From an uncultured Oscillibacter sp. (GTDB taxonomy: Bacteria; Bacillota; Clostridia; Oscillospirales; Oscillospiraceae), in assembly GCA_910587705.1 (NCBI GenBank), contig CAJUMX010000004.1, positions 132,879 to 196,878 of the forward strand: 64,000 bases of DNA, given 5' to 3'. The notes beneath the pieces are model-generated. The model was not told where the DNA came from. It saw only the letters and a list, made by a program, of their open reading frames with translations, and ran no database searches. Position numbers and translations under genes: made by a program. Every line of letters begins with the position of its first letter. Positions within the stretch are counted from its first letter, which is position 1. Positions 33,980-42,772 of the stretch are shown here, one piece after another.

Positions 33980-35329
33980 ATGGAACAAAAGGACTTTGCC
34001 GGGATTGGGCAGGACATCCTCTTCGCTGCCCGGAACGAGCTGTATATGAGCCTTCCCTATCTGGACGCGGCCCTCTGCGCCCTGGCCTTCGCCCCCGGCG
34101 GCGGGGTCACGGTGTCCCTGGCCACCGACGGCGAGACGCTGTACTACGACGGGGCCTGGCTGGCGGACCGCTATTTACGGAGCCGGGTGTGGACCTGCCG
34201 GGCTTATCTCCACACAATCCTCCACTGTATGCTCCGGCACCTGGCAAAGAAGCGGGGCAAGCTTCCGGAGCTGTGGGATCTCAGCTGCGACGCGGCGGTG
34301 GAGAGCATTCTGGATGAACTGGACTACCCCTGCCTCAACGCCGGAGCGGCCCCCCGGAAGCAGAAATTCTACGGCGAGTGCAGGCGGGACATGCCGGTAC
34401 TGACGGCGGAGGGCATCTACCGCCGCCTTCTGCGGCTGAACCTGCCGGAGTATGAAACCGCCCAGCTTCAGAGGGCCTTTCTGGTGGACGACCACGGGCT
34501 CTGGGACCCGGAGCGGCAGGATGATAAGGAACAGAGCCGCCGCCAGGACCAGAAGTGGCGGGACCTTTCCGGCAAGACCCAGACGGGCCTGGAAACCGTG
34601 CTCTCCGACAAGGGGACCGGCGGGGAGGCCGTCTTGGAGCAGGTCCGGGTCGCAGTCCGAGACGACGTGGACTACCGGGCCTTCCTCCGCCGCTTCTCCG
34701 CGCCCAGGGAGGTGGCGGCGGTGGACGCCGACGCCTTTGACTACGGCTTCTACTCCTACGGCCTCCGGCTCTATGGCAACATGCCCCTGGTGGAGCCCCC
34801 GGAGACAAGGGAGGAAAAACGCATTGAGGATTTCGTTATCGCCGTGGATACCTCCATGTCCACCTCCGGGGAACGGGTCCGGCAGTTTTTGGCCTGTACC
34901 TATGCGATTTTGCGGAGCGCAGGAACCTTTACCAGAAAAGTGAACATCCGCGTCCTCCAGTGCGACGACCAGATCCGCTCCGACGATGTGATTCACGATT
35001 TGGAGGATCTGCGGAATTATATGGAGAACTTCCAGCTCACCGGCGGCAGCGCCACGGACTTCCGCCCGGTATTTGACTATGTGGCAAAGCTCCAGGAGGC
35101 GGGGGCCTTCACCAGCCTCCGGGGGCTGGTGTACTTCACCGACGGCATGGGGATTTACCCGGAGAAGCGGACGCCCTATGAAACGGCCTTCATCCTCCTG
35201 GGAGAGCCGCCGCTTTCCGTGAAAACGCCTCCCTGGGCCATCCGGCTGGTGCTGGAGGCCCCGGATCTGGACCGGGCGGCGGAGAAACTGCCGGAGGAGC
35301 TGGACCTAAGCGAGCTACCGGAGCTGTAA
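33980..35329 (+). CDS. VWA-like domain protein with N-terminal metallopeptidase-like region (DUF2201 type, copy 2)
   Basis: The 449-residue protein parallels the 15.3-16.7 kb protein: N-terminal ARNELYMSLPYLDAALCAL, a HTILHCMLRHLAKK helix in the putative metal-site position, WDLSCDAAVESILDEL, then a VWA domain with MIDAS DTSMS, GGSATDFRPVF and YFTDGMGIYPEK. It lacks the acidic linker of copy 1 and has a charged KEQSRRQDQ segment instead. It is flanked by an LRR gene and a nitroreductase, with MoxR further down. Confidence 0.85.
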   Translation: MEQKDFAGIGQDILFAARNELYMSLPYLDAALCALAFAPGGGVTVSLATDGETLYYDGAWLADRYLRSRVWTCRAYLHTILHCMLRHLAKKRGKLPELWDLSCDAAVESILDELDYPCLNAGAAPRKQKFYGECRRDMPVLTAEGIYRRLLRLNLPEYETAQLQRAFLVDDHGLWDPERQDDKEQSRRQDQKWRDLSGKTQTGLETVLSDKGTGGEAVLEQVRVAVRDDVDYRAFLRRFSAPREVAAVDADAFDYGFYSYGLRLYGNMPLVEPPETREEKRIEDFVIAVDTSMSTSGERVRQFLACTYAILRSAGTFTRKVNIRVLQCDDQIRSDDVIHDLEDLRNYMENFQLTGGSATDFRPVFDYVAKLQEAGAFTSLRGLVYFTDGMGIYPEKRTPYETAFILLGEPPLSVKTPPWAIRLVLEAPDLDRAAEKLPEELDLSELPEL

Positions 35330-35339
35330 AGGAGACATT

Positions 35340-35930
35340 ATGCTGCCTGAAATTGTAAACCGACGGAGCATCCGGGCCTACCTGCCCCAGCCGGTCTCCA
35401 GGAAAGATATCGAAACCGTGCTGCAAGCGGGGGCCCTGGCCCCCTCCGCAAAAAACCGCCAGCCCTGGCATTTCACCGTGGCCCTTGCCAAGGAAAAAGC
35501 GGAAGCGCTGGCCGCTATGGCGCAGGGCCTGGAAGAGGAACGCCGCCACCCTCTCCTGCCGGAGAGCGCCCGGCATCTCGGCGGGGCAGTCCAAACGCTG
35601 GCCATCATGAAACAAGCCCCGGTTGTCATCTTTGTCACGAACCCCCTGGGCCAAGACCCAAGACAGACGCTGAACACAAACGAACGGGTCACCGAGCTCT
35701 GCAACGCCCAGTCCCTGGGCGCGTGCCTGGAGAATATGGCCCTCCAGGCCACGGCGCTGGGTCTAGGCAGTCTTTGGATTTGCGACACCTATTTCGCCTA
35801 TGACGCGCTGCGGGAATGGATCGGCAGGCCCGGAGCTTTCGCAGCGGCCATGGCTTTGGGATACGCCGCCGAAAATCCGCCGCCCCGGCCCCGAAAGCCG
35901 CTGGCGGAATTAGCCGAGTGGAGGGAGTAA
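35340..35930 (+). CDS. Nitroreductase-family FMN oxidoreductase
   Basis: The 196-residue protein has the family's N-terminal MLPEIVNRRSIRAYLPQPVSRKDIE, the FMN-binding GALAPSAKNRQPW segment and the C-terminal ENMALQATALGLGSLWICDTYF and MALGYAAENPPPRPRKPL. It should be a cytoplasmic flavoprotein reducing nitro or quinone-like compounds. It begins 10 bases after the VWA gene, so it is in the same operon, an unusual insertion between VWA and MoxR. Confidence 0.9.
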   Translation: MLPEIVNRRSIRAYLPQPVSRKDIETVLQAGALAPSAKNRQPWHFTVALAKEKAEALAAMAQGLEEERRHPLLPESARHLGGAVQTLAIMKQAPVVIFVTNPLGQDPRQTLNTNERVTELCNAQSLGACLENMALQATALGLGSLWICDTYFAYDALREWIGRPGAFAAAMALGYAAENPPPRPRKPLAELAEWRE

Positions 35931-36157
35931 ATGTTCTACCGCTAGAAGGGTGAGCCCGGGAAAAGGGCGGACACACAGGTCCGCTCCTACAGGATGTTCT
36001 ACTGATAGGAGCGCAAAAAAGCGGTCCGAAGGGCCCTTACTTCCTTTTCTCTTTTGGACCGTGCAATGGACCAGCCATCGCTGGCCGCCAATCCGCCCCG
36101 CCCGCAAGGGCGAGTACCATCTCCCCTCCCCTGCCGGGGAACCAGGAAGGAAACGCC
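35931..36157. repeat. Intergenic segment with hairpin and imperfect direct repeat
   Basis: A perfect GCGGAC/GTCCGC hairpin with an ACACAG loop (35967-35984) is flanked by an imperfect direct repeat starting ATGTTCTAC (35931 and 35994). The rest up to the MoxR start is GC-rich and shows no ORF. GCGGAC-type hairpins of this form recur between genes in related gut Clostridia (recollection, not checked). Confidence 0.5.
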
Positions 36158-37687
36158 ATGAACATCAAACAAGCCAAACAGGAAATCACCAACACGCTAA
36201 AAGCGTACCTGGCCAAGGACGACCTCGGAAACTACCTCATTCCCCCGGTCCGCCAGCGGCCCGTCCTGCTGATGGGCCCGCCCGGCGTGGGCAAAACCCA
36301 GATCATGGAGCAGGTGGCTGCCGAGACCGGCGTGGGCCTGGTGGCCTACACCATCACCCACCACACCCGCCAGAGCGCTGTGGGCCTGCCTTTCATCGAA
36401 ACGCGGACCTACGGCGGGCAGACCTACTCCATCACCGAGTACACCATGAGCGAAATTCTGGCCTCCGTCTATGACCTGATGGAAAAAACCGGCCTCAAGG
36501 AGGGCATCCTCTTTCTGGACGAGATCAACTGCGTCTCGGAAACCCTGGCCCCCATGATGCTCCAATTTCTCCAGTGCAAGACCTTCGGCAACCAGCGCCT
36601 GCCGGAGGGCTGGCTCATCGCCGCCGCCGGAAACCCGCCGGAATATAACCGCTCCGTCCGGGACTTCGACGTGGTGACCCTGGACCGGGTGAAGCGCATC
36701 GACGTGCAGGAGGACTTCGCCGTCTGGAAGGAGTACGCCCGGGCCAAGGGCCTCCACGGGGCGGTGGTGTCCTATCTGGACATCAAGAAGGACCATTTCT
36801 ACCGGGTAGAGACTACGGCGGAGGGCATCCAATTCGCCACCGCCCGAGGCTGGGAGGATTTGAGCGAGCTGCTGACGGTCTACGAGACCCTGGGCCTCAA
36901 GGCGGACCGGGAGGTGGTGGGGCAGTATATCCAGCTTCCCCGCATCGCCCGGGACTTCGCCAACTATTTGGAGCTCTACAACAAGTACCGGAATACCTAC
37001 CACGTGGACGATATCCTAACGGGAACCTGGAAGCCCATCACCGTCCGGGAGCTCCGGGCCGCGCCCTTCGACGAGAAGCTGTCCGTCATGGGCCTGCTCC
37101 TCTCCCGCCTCTCCGAGGCCGCCCGGGAGACCCGCCGCCGGGACAGCCTCTGCGAGAGCCTCCACGCCGCCCTGACAAAATTCAAAGAGGCCCTGGCCGC
37201 CGGAGAAGAGCCCCAGGCGGTCCTGGAGACCCTGACCGGCGAACGCCGGGAGGCCCTGAAACGGGCCCGAAACGCGGGTCAGGGGGATAAACAGCGCCAG
37301 GCCCTGGCCCAGCTGGAAATCAACGCCCTGGAGGACTACCGCCGCCGCCTCATTCAGGAGAACCCCGCCGATTCCGGGCTGGCCATGGCGGCGGTGCGGG
37401 GCTGGTTCGGGCAGGAGGTGGAGAAACGGGCCTCCCAGGCCCGGGACGCCAAGGCGGAGCTGGACCACGCCTTCGCCTTTTTAGAGGAGACCTTCGGCCA
37501 GGGGCAGGAGCTGGTGCTGTTCGTCACGGAGCTCACGGCCGGGCCGGACACCAGCTGGCTCATTGAGACCTTCGGCTGCGACGCCTATTTCCGGCACAAC
37601 CGGGAACTGCTGTTTGACGACACCCGGCGCCGTATCCAGGAAGAAATCTTCGCCGCCAAGGCGGCGAAACAGGAGGAACAGCCATGA
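36158..37687 (+). CDS. MoxR-type AAA+ ATPase (copy 2)
   Basis: The 509-residue protein aligns along its length with the ATPase at 10286-11800: start MNIKQAKQEITNTLKAYLAKDDLGNYLIPP, Walker A GPPGVGKT, THHTRQSAVGLPFI, Walker B ILFLDEINCVSETLAP, AAAGNPPEYNRSVRDFDVVTLDR. The C-terminus is again helical. GGAAGGAAACGCC precedes ATG 36158. Its stop overlaps the NifU-like gene by 4 bases. It presumably remodels a complex involving the VWA protein two genes upstream. Confidence 0.92.
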   Translation: MNIKQAKQEITNTLKAYLAKDDLGNYLIPPVRQRPVLLMGPPGVGKTQIMEQVAAETGVGLVAYTITHHTRQSAVGLPFIETRTYGGQTYSITEYTMSEILASVYDLMEKTGLKEGILFLDEINCVSETLAPMMLQFLQCKTFGNQRLPEGWLIAAAGNPPEYNRSVRDFDVVTLDRVKRIDVQEDFAVWKEYARAKGLHGAVVSYLDIKKDHFYRVETTAEGIQFATARGWEDLSELLTVYETLGLKADREVVGQYIQLPRIARDFANYLELYNKYRNTYHVDDILTGTWKPITVRELRAAPFDEKLSVMGLLLSRLSEAARETRRRDSLCESLHAALTKFKEALAAGEEPQAVLETLTGERREALKRARNAGQGDKQRQALAQLEINALEDYRRRLIQENPADSGLAMAAVRGWFGQEVEKRASQARDAKAELDHAFAFLEETFGQGQELVLFVTELTAGPDTSWLIETFGCDAYFRHNRELLFDDTRRRIQEEIFAAKAAKQEEQP

Positions 37688-37977
37688 CGGAAGATTTAAA
37701 ACGCATTGAGACTGTGCTGGACGAGAAGGTCCGCCCCGCCCTCCGGGCCCACGGGGGAGAGATCGCCGTGGACCATCTGGAGGACGGCGTGCTGTACGTG
37801 AAGCTGCTGGGCCAGTGCGCCGGGTGCCCCTCGGCGGACCTGACCAGCGAGACCATCGTGGAGGCGGAGCTCACCGCCGCCCTGCCGGAGCTGGTGCGGA
37901 AGGTGGCGGTGATTCAGACCGTCAGCGACGAGCTGTGGGAACAGGCGAAAAAGCTCCTCCGGGACCACCATCTCTAA
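37684..37977 (+). CDS. NifU C-terminal domain (Nfu)-like protein
   Basis: The 97-residue protein has the Nfu core (VLDEKVRPALRAHGGEIAVDHLEDGVLYVKLLGQCAGCPSADLT) with the CxxC pair that binds a bridging Fe-S cluster in relatives. It overlaps the MoxR stop (ATGA) and so is translationally coupled. A role in the MoxR/VWA set is unclear; it may be a cluster carrier that merely shares the transcript. Confidence 0.9.
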   Translation: MTEDLKRIETVLDEKVRPALRAHGGEIAVDHLEDGVLYVKLLGQCAGCPSADLTSETIVEAELTAALPELVRKVAVIQTVSDELWEQAKKLLRDHHL

Positions 37978-38042
37978 AAGGCTGTCATAAGCGTCCCCCT
38001 CCCCTCATAGTCTCTAGCAAACCGAACACATGGGAGGACGCT

Positions 38043-38318
38043 ATGGACAACTTGCAGATGGACGAGAAGCTGGCCCGGCTCCGGCGCTGCCGCCGGGAGA
38101 TGGACACGCTGAAACAGGAGGCGGAGGCCATCGAGGCGGAGGTCAAGGCGGAGCTGGAAGCCCGGGGCGTGGAGCAGGTGGAGACGGCCCACTACAAGGT
38201 TTCCTGGAAAGCCGTCTCCAGCACCCGGCTGGACGCCAAGGCCCTGAAAGCGGAGCGGCCGGAGCTTTACCAGCGCTACGCCGTCTCCAGCACCACGAAG
38301 CGCTTTAGTGTCACATAA
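38043..38318 (+). CDS. Phage-type small protein (91 residues)
   Basis: ATG 38043 follows GGGAGG at 6 bases. The product has an N-terminal coiled coil (DEKLARLRRCRREMDTLKQEAEAIEAEVKAELEARG) and a C-terminal beta part (YKVSWKAVSSTRLDAKALKAERPELYQRYAV), the pattern of short proteins found in the recombination regions of clostridial phages. No other phage gene is near, so it looks domesticated or left over. Confidence 0.7.
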   Translation: MDNLQMDEKLARLRRCRREMDTLKQEAEAIEAEVKAELEARGVEQVETAHYKVSWKAVSSTRLDAKALKAERPELYQRYAVSSTTKRFSVT

Positions 38319-38405
38319 AACAGGGGAATTGGCCTCCGGCGGAAGGCCGGGGGGCATACTTTTTATGAGGAATCTGTAAAAATTTGAGGAACTTGCGCTT
38401 TTCTC

Positions 38406-38434
38406 TTTACTTATGGGAAAACTGCCGCTATAAT
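38406..38434 (+). promoter_or_regulatory. Promoter of the purA leader
   Basis: TTTACT (38406-38411), 17 bases and a perfect TATAAT (38429-38434) lie 183 bases before the purA ATG, giving a long leader. Confidence 0.75.
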
Positions 38435-38451
38435 AGGGAAGGGAAACTTTG

Positions 38452-38481
38452 GGGCCCCGCAGTCTGCGGGGCCCTTCTTTT
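38452..38481 (+). terminator. Early terminator/attenuator in the purA leader
   Basis: A 10-bp stem GGGCCCCGCA/TGCGGGGCCC with loop GTC, followed by TTCTTTT, begins only about 10 bases after the predicted transcription start. It would stop transcripts at about 40 bases unless antitermination occurs. Confidence 0.7.
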
Positions 38482-38574
38482 CGCTGGCCGGAGGCGCTGA
38501 GCCTCCGCCGTCAGGACCCCCGGGGCCGGACAGGCCCCCATCACCGGCTGGCCGCTGGCCGTGAGCAAGCGGAA

Positions 38575-38598
38575 CGCCGCCCCGTCTTTCGGGCGGCG
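38575..38598 (+). other. Second leader hairpin just before the purA ribosome-binding site
   Basis: CGCCGCCC pairs perfectly with GGGCGGCG around an 8-base loop (CGTCTTTC). Only three bases separate it from the CGGGGAGG ribosome-binding region at 38601-38608. It may influence translation of purA. Confidence 0.5.
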
Positions 38599-38616
38599 GC
38601 GCGGGGAGGTTTCATT

Positions 38617-39891
38617 ATGTCAAATTGCGCCATTGTGGGCATCAACTGGGGCGACGAGGGCAAGGGCCGTATGGTAGACCTGATTACCCAGGACTACGAT
38701 GTGGTGGTCCGCTACCAGGGCGGCGGCAACGCCGGGCACACCGTCGTCAACGAAAAGGGCAAGTTCGCCCTCCATCTGCTGCCCTCCGGCATCTTCCGGG
38801 ACGGCGTGGTCAACATCCTGGGCAACGGTGTGGCCGTGGACTGCGAGAGCCTTTGGAAGGAGATGCAGGACGTCACCGCCCAGGGCGTGGCCCTTACGCC
38901 GGACAACCTGATGATCAGCGACCGGGCCTCCCTGCTGCTGCCCTGGCACCGGGATTTGGACGGCTTGGAGGAAGCCCGCCTGAAAGATAAGAAATACGGC
39001 TCCACCAAGCAGGGCATCGCCCCCTTCTACTCCGACAAGTTCCAGAAAAAGACCGTCATGGCCGGGGAACTCCTCTATCCGGGGCAGCTCCGCTCCCACC
39101 TGGAGGATCTGCTGGAATGGAAGAACCTGACCCTGACCAAGGTGTACAACGCCCAGCCCTATACCATCGAGCAGCTGATGGACTGGGTGGCGGACTACGG
39201 CGAGAAAATCCGCCCCTTCATCCGGGACACCGGCGCCTTTTTGCGCCAGGCCCAGACGGAAAACAAGCGTATCCTGTTCGAGGCCCAGCTGGGAGCCCTC
39301 CGGGACCTGGATTACGGCATCTATCCCTACACCACCTCCTCCAACGCCGTGGCGGCTTACGCCCCTGTGGGCTCCGGCCTGCCCTCCGCCCGGATTGACG
39401 AGGTCATCGGCGTGGTGAAGGCCTACTCCTCCTGCGTGGGCGAGGGTCCCTTCACCTGCGAGTGGTTCGGCGAAGAGGCGGACAAGCTCCGGGAGGCCGG
39501 AAACGAGTACGGCGCAAAGACCGGGCGTCCCCGCCGGGTGGGGCCCATCGACATCGTGGCCACCCGCTACGGCGTTCAGTGCCAGGCGGCCACCAACATC
39601 GCCCTGACCAAGCTAGACGTGCTGAGCTATCTGGATAAAATTCCCATCTGTGTCCGCTATGAGCTGGGCAGCCAGCAGACGGACCGCTTCCCCTTCCCCG
39701 CCCTGCTGGCGGAGGCGAAGCCGGTGGTGGAGTATATGGACGGCTGGGGCTGCGACATCTCCGGCGTGCGGACCTGGGAGGACCTGCCGGAGGCTGCCCG
39801 GAAATATGTGGAATATATCGAAAAGGAAATCGGCTGCCGCATCGGCTACGTGTCCGTAGGCCCGGAGCGGGACGCCATCATTATCCGCTGA
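38617..39891 (+). CDS. purA: Adenylosuccinate synthetase
   Basis: The 424-residue enzyme joins IMP and aspartate with GTP to make adenylosuccinate. The P-loop region GINWGDEGKGRMVDL is at residues 8-22, and GGGNAGHTVV follows; ISDRASLLLPWH, YSSCVGEGPFTCE and the RYELGSQQTDRFP region are also present. The start is ATG 38617 behind GGGGAGG; the frame is open further up without conserved sequence. purB follows at 10 bases, so the two AMP-branch enzymes are in one operon. Confidence 0.96.
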   Translation: MSNCAIVGINWGDEGKGRMVDLITQDYDVVVRYQGGGNAGHTVVNEKGKFALHLLPSGIFRDGVVNILGNGVAVDCESLWKEMQDVTAQGVALTPDNLMISDRASLLLPWHRDLDGLEEARLKDKKYGSTKQGIAPFYSDKFQKKTVMAGELLYPGQLRSHLEDLLEWKNLTLTKVYNAQPYTIEQLMDWVADYGEKIRPFIRDTGAFLRQAQTENKRILFEAQLGALRDLDYGIYPYTTSSNAVAAYAPVGSGLPSARIDEVIGVVKAYSSCVGEGPFTCEWFGEEADKLREAGNEYGAKTGRPRRVGPIDIVATRYGVQCQAATNIALTKLDVLSYLDKIPICVRYELGSQQTDRFPFPALLAEAKPVVEYMDGWGCDISGVRTWEDLPEAARKYVEYIEKEIGCRIGYVSVGPERDAIIIR

Positions 39892-39901
39892 AGGAGGCCC
39901 C

Positions 39902-41323
39902 ATGAGTAAAGACCGCTACGAATCCCCCCTCTCCTCCCGCTACGCCTCCCAATTTATGCTGAACCTCTTCTCCGCCGAAAAGCGCATTGAGACTTGGCGA
40001 CGGCTGTGGGTAGCTCTGGCCCGGGCGGAGCATGAGCTGGGCCTCCCCGTGACGGCAGAGCAGGTGAGGGAGCTGGAGAACCATCTTACCGACATCGACT
40101 TCGACCTGGCCGCGGCCCGGGAAAAGGAAGTCCGGCACGACGTGATGGCCCATGTCTACGCCTATGGCAAGGCCGCGCCCTCGGCGGCGGGCATCATCCA
40201 CCTGGGGGCCACCAGCTGCTATGTCACCGACAATGCCGACCTCATCCTCTACCGGGAGAGTCTCCAGTATCTCCGAAAAGACCTCCTGGCCCTGCTGGAG
40301 AATCTGTCCAAGTTTGCCAAGCAGTATGCGGACCTTCCCACTCTGGGCTACACCCACTATCAGCCTGCCCAGCTGGTCACGGTGGGCAAGCGGGCCACCC
40401 TCTGGATGCAGGATTTCCTGGCGGACCTGGAAGAGCTGGACTTTGTGCTGGAAAACCTGAAATTCCTGGGCTGCCGTGGGACCACCGGCACCGAGGCCAG
40501 CTTCATGGACCTCTTCGAGGGGGACGGGGCGAAAATCGACGAGATGAACCGGCGGATTGCCGGGGAGTTCGGCTTTGAACGGACCTTTGCCGTCTGCGGC
40601 CAGACCTACCCCCGGAAGGTGGACAGCCGGATTTTGAACTGCCTTTCCTCCGTGGCCCAGAGCGCCTATCGGATGGCAAACGACATCCGTCTGCTTCAGC
40701 ATGACCGGCAGGTGGAGGAGCCCTTTGAGAAGAACCAGATCGGCTCCTCGGCCATGGCCTATAAGCGCAACCCCATGCGCTGCGAGCGCATTTGCTCCTT
40801 GTCCCGCTATCTGATGGCGGACGCCCTGAACGCGCCTATGACCGCCTCCGTCCAGTGGCTGGAGCGAACCCTGGACGACTCCGCCAACCGGCGCATCTCC
40901 ATGCCGGAGGGCTTCCTCTGCGCCGACGCGATCCTGCGCCTTTGCCGGAACGTCACCGACGGGCTCCACGTCAACGAGAAGATTGTAGACCGGACGGTAC
41001 GGAAGTACCTGCCTTTCATCGCCACGGAAAACCTGATGATGGAGGGGGTCAAGCGGGGCGGCGACCGGCAGGAGCTTCATGAAATCATCCGCACTTGTTC
41101 CATGGCCGCCACGGCCCGGATGAAGGAGGGAGAGTCCTGCGACCTGCTGGCCCGTCTGGCGGCGGAGCCCGCCTTTGCCATGACGGAGGCGGAGATGGCA
41201 GCCGTGCTGGACCCGAAGCTTTACACTGGCCGCTGCGCCGCTCAGGTAGAGGCGTTCCTGGAGGGAATCGCCCCTCTGCTGGCCGAGGCGGAGAGTGGGG
41301 ACACGCCTGAGATCAACGTTTGA
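39902..41323 (+). CDS. purB: Adenylosuccinate lyase
   Basis: The 473-residue enzyme of the fumarase/aspartase superfamily splits adenylosuccinate to AMP and also acts on SAICAR. Signatures include HLGATSCYVTDNADL, YTHYQPAQLVTVGKRA and the mobile loop GSSAMAYKRNPMRCE. It completes the purA-purB operon. AAGGAGG lies 4-10 bases before the ATG. Confidence 0.96.
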   Translation: MSKDRYESPLSSRYASQFMLNLFSAEKRIETWRRLWVALARAEHELGLPVTAEQVRELENHLTDIDFDLAAAREKEVRHDVMAHVYAYGKAAPSAAGIIHLGATSCYVTDNADLILYRESLQYLRKDLLALLENLSKFAKQYADLPTLGYTHYQPAQLVTVGKRATLWMQDFLADLEELDFVLENLKFLGCRGTTGTEASFMDLFEGDGAKIDEMNRRIAGEFGFERTFAVCGQTYPRKVDSRILNCLSSVAQSAYRMANDIRLLQHDRQVEEPFEKNQIGSSAMAYKRNPMRCERICSLSRYLMADALNAPMTASVQWLERTLDDSANRRISMPEGFLCADAILRLCRNVTDGLHVNEKIVDRTVRKYLPFIATENLMMEGVKRGGDRQELHEIIRTCSMAATARMKEGESCDLLARLAAEPAFAMTEAEMAAVLDPKLYTGRCAAQVEAFLEGIAPLLAEAESGDTPEINV

Positions 41324-41340
41324 GAAATGGTCCGTTTATG

Positions 41341-41375
41341 CAGGAGGGTCCGGCACAAGCCGGGCCCTCCTGTTT
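41341..41375. terminator. Bidirectional terminator between purB and the GH18 gene
   Basis: CAGGAGGGTCCGGC (41341-41354) pairs with GCCGGGCCCTCCTG (41359-41372) around ACAA, with one G-T pair, followed by TTT. Confidence 0.75.
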
Positions 41376-41377
41376 CG

Positions 41378-42652
41378 CTATTCGATGTCGTACAGGGAAT
41401 CCAACACCAGCCAGACCTGGGAAAAGAGCCGCATGAGGTTCCAGAACCCCGCCCCCCGGAAGCCGTACTCAGCAATGAGGCGGAGCTTGGCGTCCATGCT
41501 CCGGGCATCCTCAAACCAGACCTCGTGATTGGTTCCCCCGGCGTCGGTGTAGTGGAAGAAGGGAGACTGGGCGGTCTCGTCGTACTGGATGGGTACGCCG
41601 TATTGAATGGCCAGCTCAATGGCCCGCTGGTTGGAGATGGACTGGGCCCGGGTCTCCCCCTGGATGAAGGGCAGGGGCCAGTCGTAGCCGTAGTTGGGTA
41701 TGCCCAGGAAGATTTTTTCCGCCGGGATTTCTGTGACAGCGTAGTCCAGCACCGCCCGGACGTTTGGGAGCGGGGCGACCGCCATGGGTGGGCCGTAGGT
41801 GTATCCCCACTCATAGGTCATTAACAGCACTCCATCCACCGCCGCCGACACGGCGGCGTAGTCATGTCCCTCATATAACAGCCCCCGCTGCCGGGTATTC
41901 GTTTTCGGAGCCAGTGCCGCCCACAAGAACCGCCCCTGGGCCGCCAGCAGCTGCCGCAGCCTTCCCAAAAACGCCGCGTAGGCACCCGCCAGCTGTCCCG
42001 GCAGATACTCAAAATCCACGTCCAGCCCTGCGAAGTCCTTTCGCAGCACCGTTTGCAGCACCTCCGCCACCAGCCGCCCCTGAGCCTCGTAATCCGTCAG
42101 GATAAACGCTGCCCGGCCGGTATCGAACTGTCCCGCCTCCGTCAGGGTGGACAGGTGCATCACCGGCTTGGTCCCCCGTTCTCGGGCCGCCTCCAGCATG
42201 GCCTCGTCATCCAGGGGAAGCAGGCCACCCTCTGCCGTGATGCCGTAGGTAAAGGGAGCCATAGCGGAGAGGTAGGGCAGCTGCTCCGCCAGCAGCTCCG
42301 GAGAGATAAAGGGATAGGCATAGCCGTTGAACACGCCCTGCCCGAGCTTCTCCCCAAAATACGAGATTACCAAAAGCTGTCCCACCGACAGCGCTTCCTG
42401 CCCGCCCAGGGCCCAGTTGTTCCTCCACAGCTGGCGGACGGTGGTGCCGTACTGGTCCGCAATGGAGGTCAGCGTCTCCCCCGCCGCTACGACGTGGACC
42501 GCCCGGGGAAACCGCACCACCAGCGTTTGCCCCACCGCCAGGGCGTAGTTCGGCGGCAGCTCATTATCCGCTGCCAGCTGCTTCGGCGCCACACCGTACC
42601 CGGCGGCGATGGAGTCCACAGTCTCTCCGGGGCTCACTACATGGATCGTCAT
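41378..42652 (-). CDS. LysM-containing glycoside hydrolase family 18 protein (SleL/YaaH-type)
   Basis: The 424-residue protein starts with two LysM peptidoglycan-binding repeats (residues 3-48 and 52-95), then a GH18 barrel with the catalytic DxxDxDxE signature in FAGLDVDFEYLPG (about residue 208). Such proteins are N-acetylglucosaminidases that help degrade spore cortex during germination in Bacillus and Clostridium. No signal peptide is seen, as usual for SleL-type proteins deposited in the spore coat. Confidence 0.9.
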   Translation of the reverse strand: MTIHVVSPGETVDSIAAGYGVAPKQLAADNELPPNYALAVGQTLVVRFPRAVHVVAAGETLTSIADQYGTTVRQLWRNNWALGGQEALSVGQLLVISYFGEKLGQGVFNGYAYPFISPELLAEQLPYLSAMAPFTYGITAEGGLLPLDDEAMLEAARERGTKPVMHLSTLTEAGQFDTGRAAFILTDYEAQGRLVAEVLQTVLRKDFAGLDVDFEYLPGQLAGAYAAFLGRLRQLLAAQGRFLWAALAPKTNTRQRGLLYEGHDYAAVSAAVDGVLLMTYEWGYTYGPPMAVAPLPNVRAVLDYAVTEIPAEKIFLGIPNYGYDWPLPFIQGETRAQSISNQRAIELAIQYGVPIQYDETAQSPFFHYTDAGGTNHEVWFEDARSMDAKLRLIAEYGFRGAGFWNLMRLFSQVWLVLDSLYDIE

Positions 42653-42772
42653 AAACCATCACCTCTTTCGGAAAACCCTATGTCCGGGCCTTTGTCCCCT
42701 ATGCGAACTTCCCCGCATACCCAGAGCCTCCCCGCCATATGTATGGGGCAAAGGGACAAGGAGGCTGTGCAG

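Noticed and set aside
42053..42772. Upstream extension of the YkvI-like ORF
   Set aside because: The extension lies over the divergent GH18 gene and lacks membrane character; ATG 42773 has a proper ribosome-binding site.
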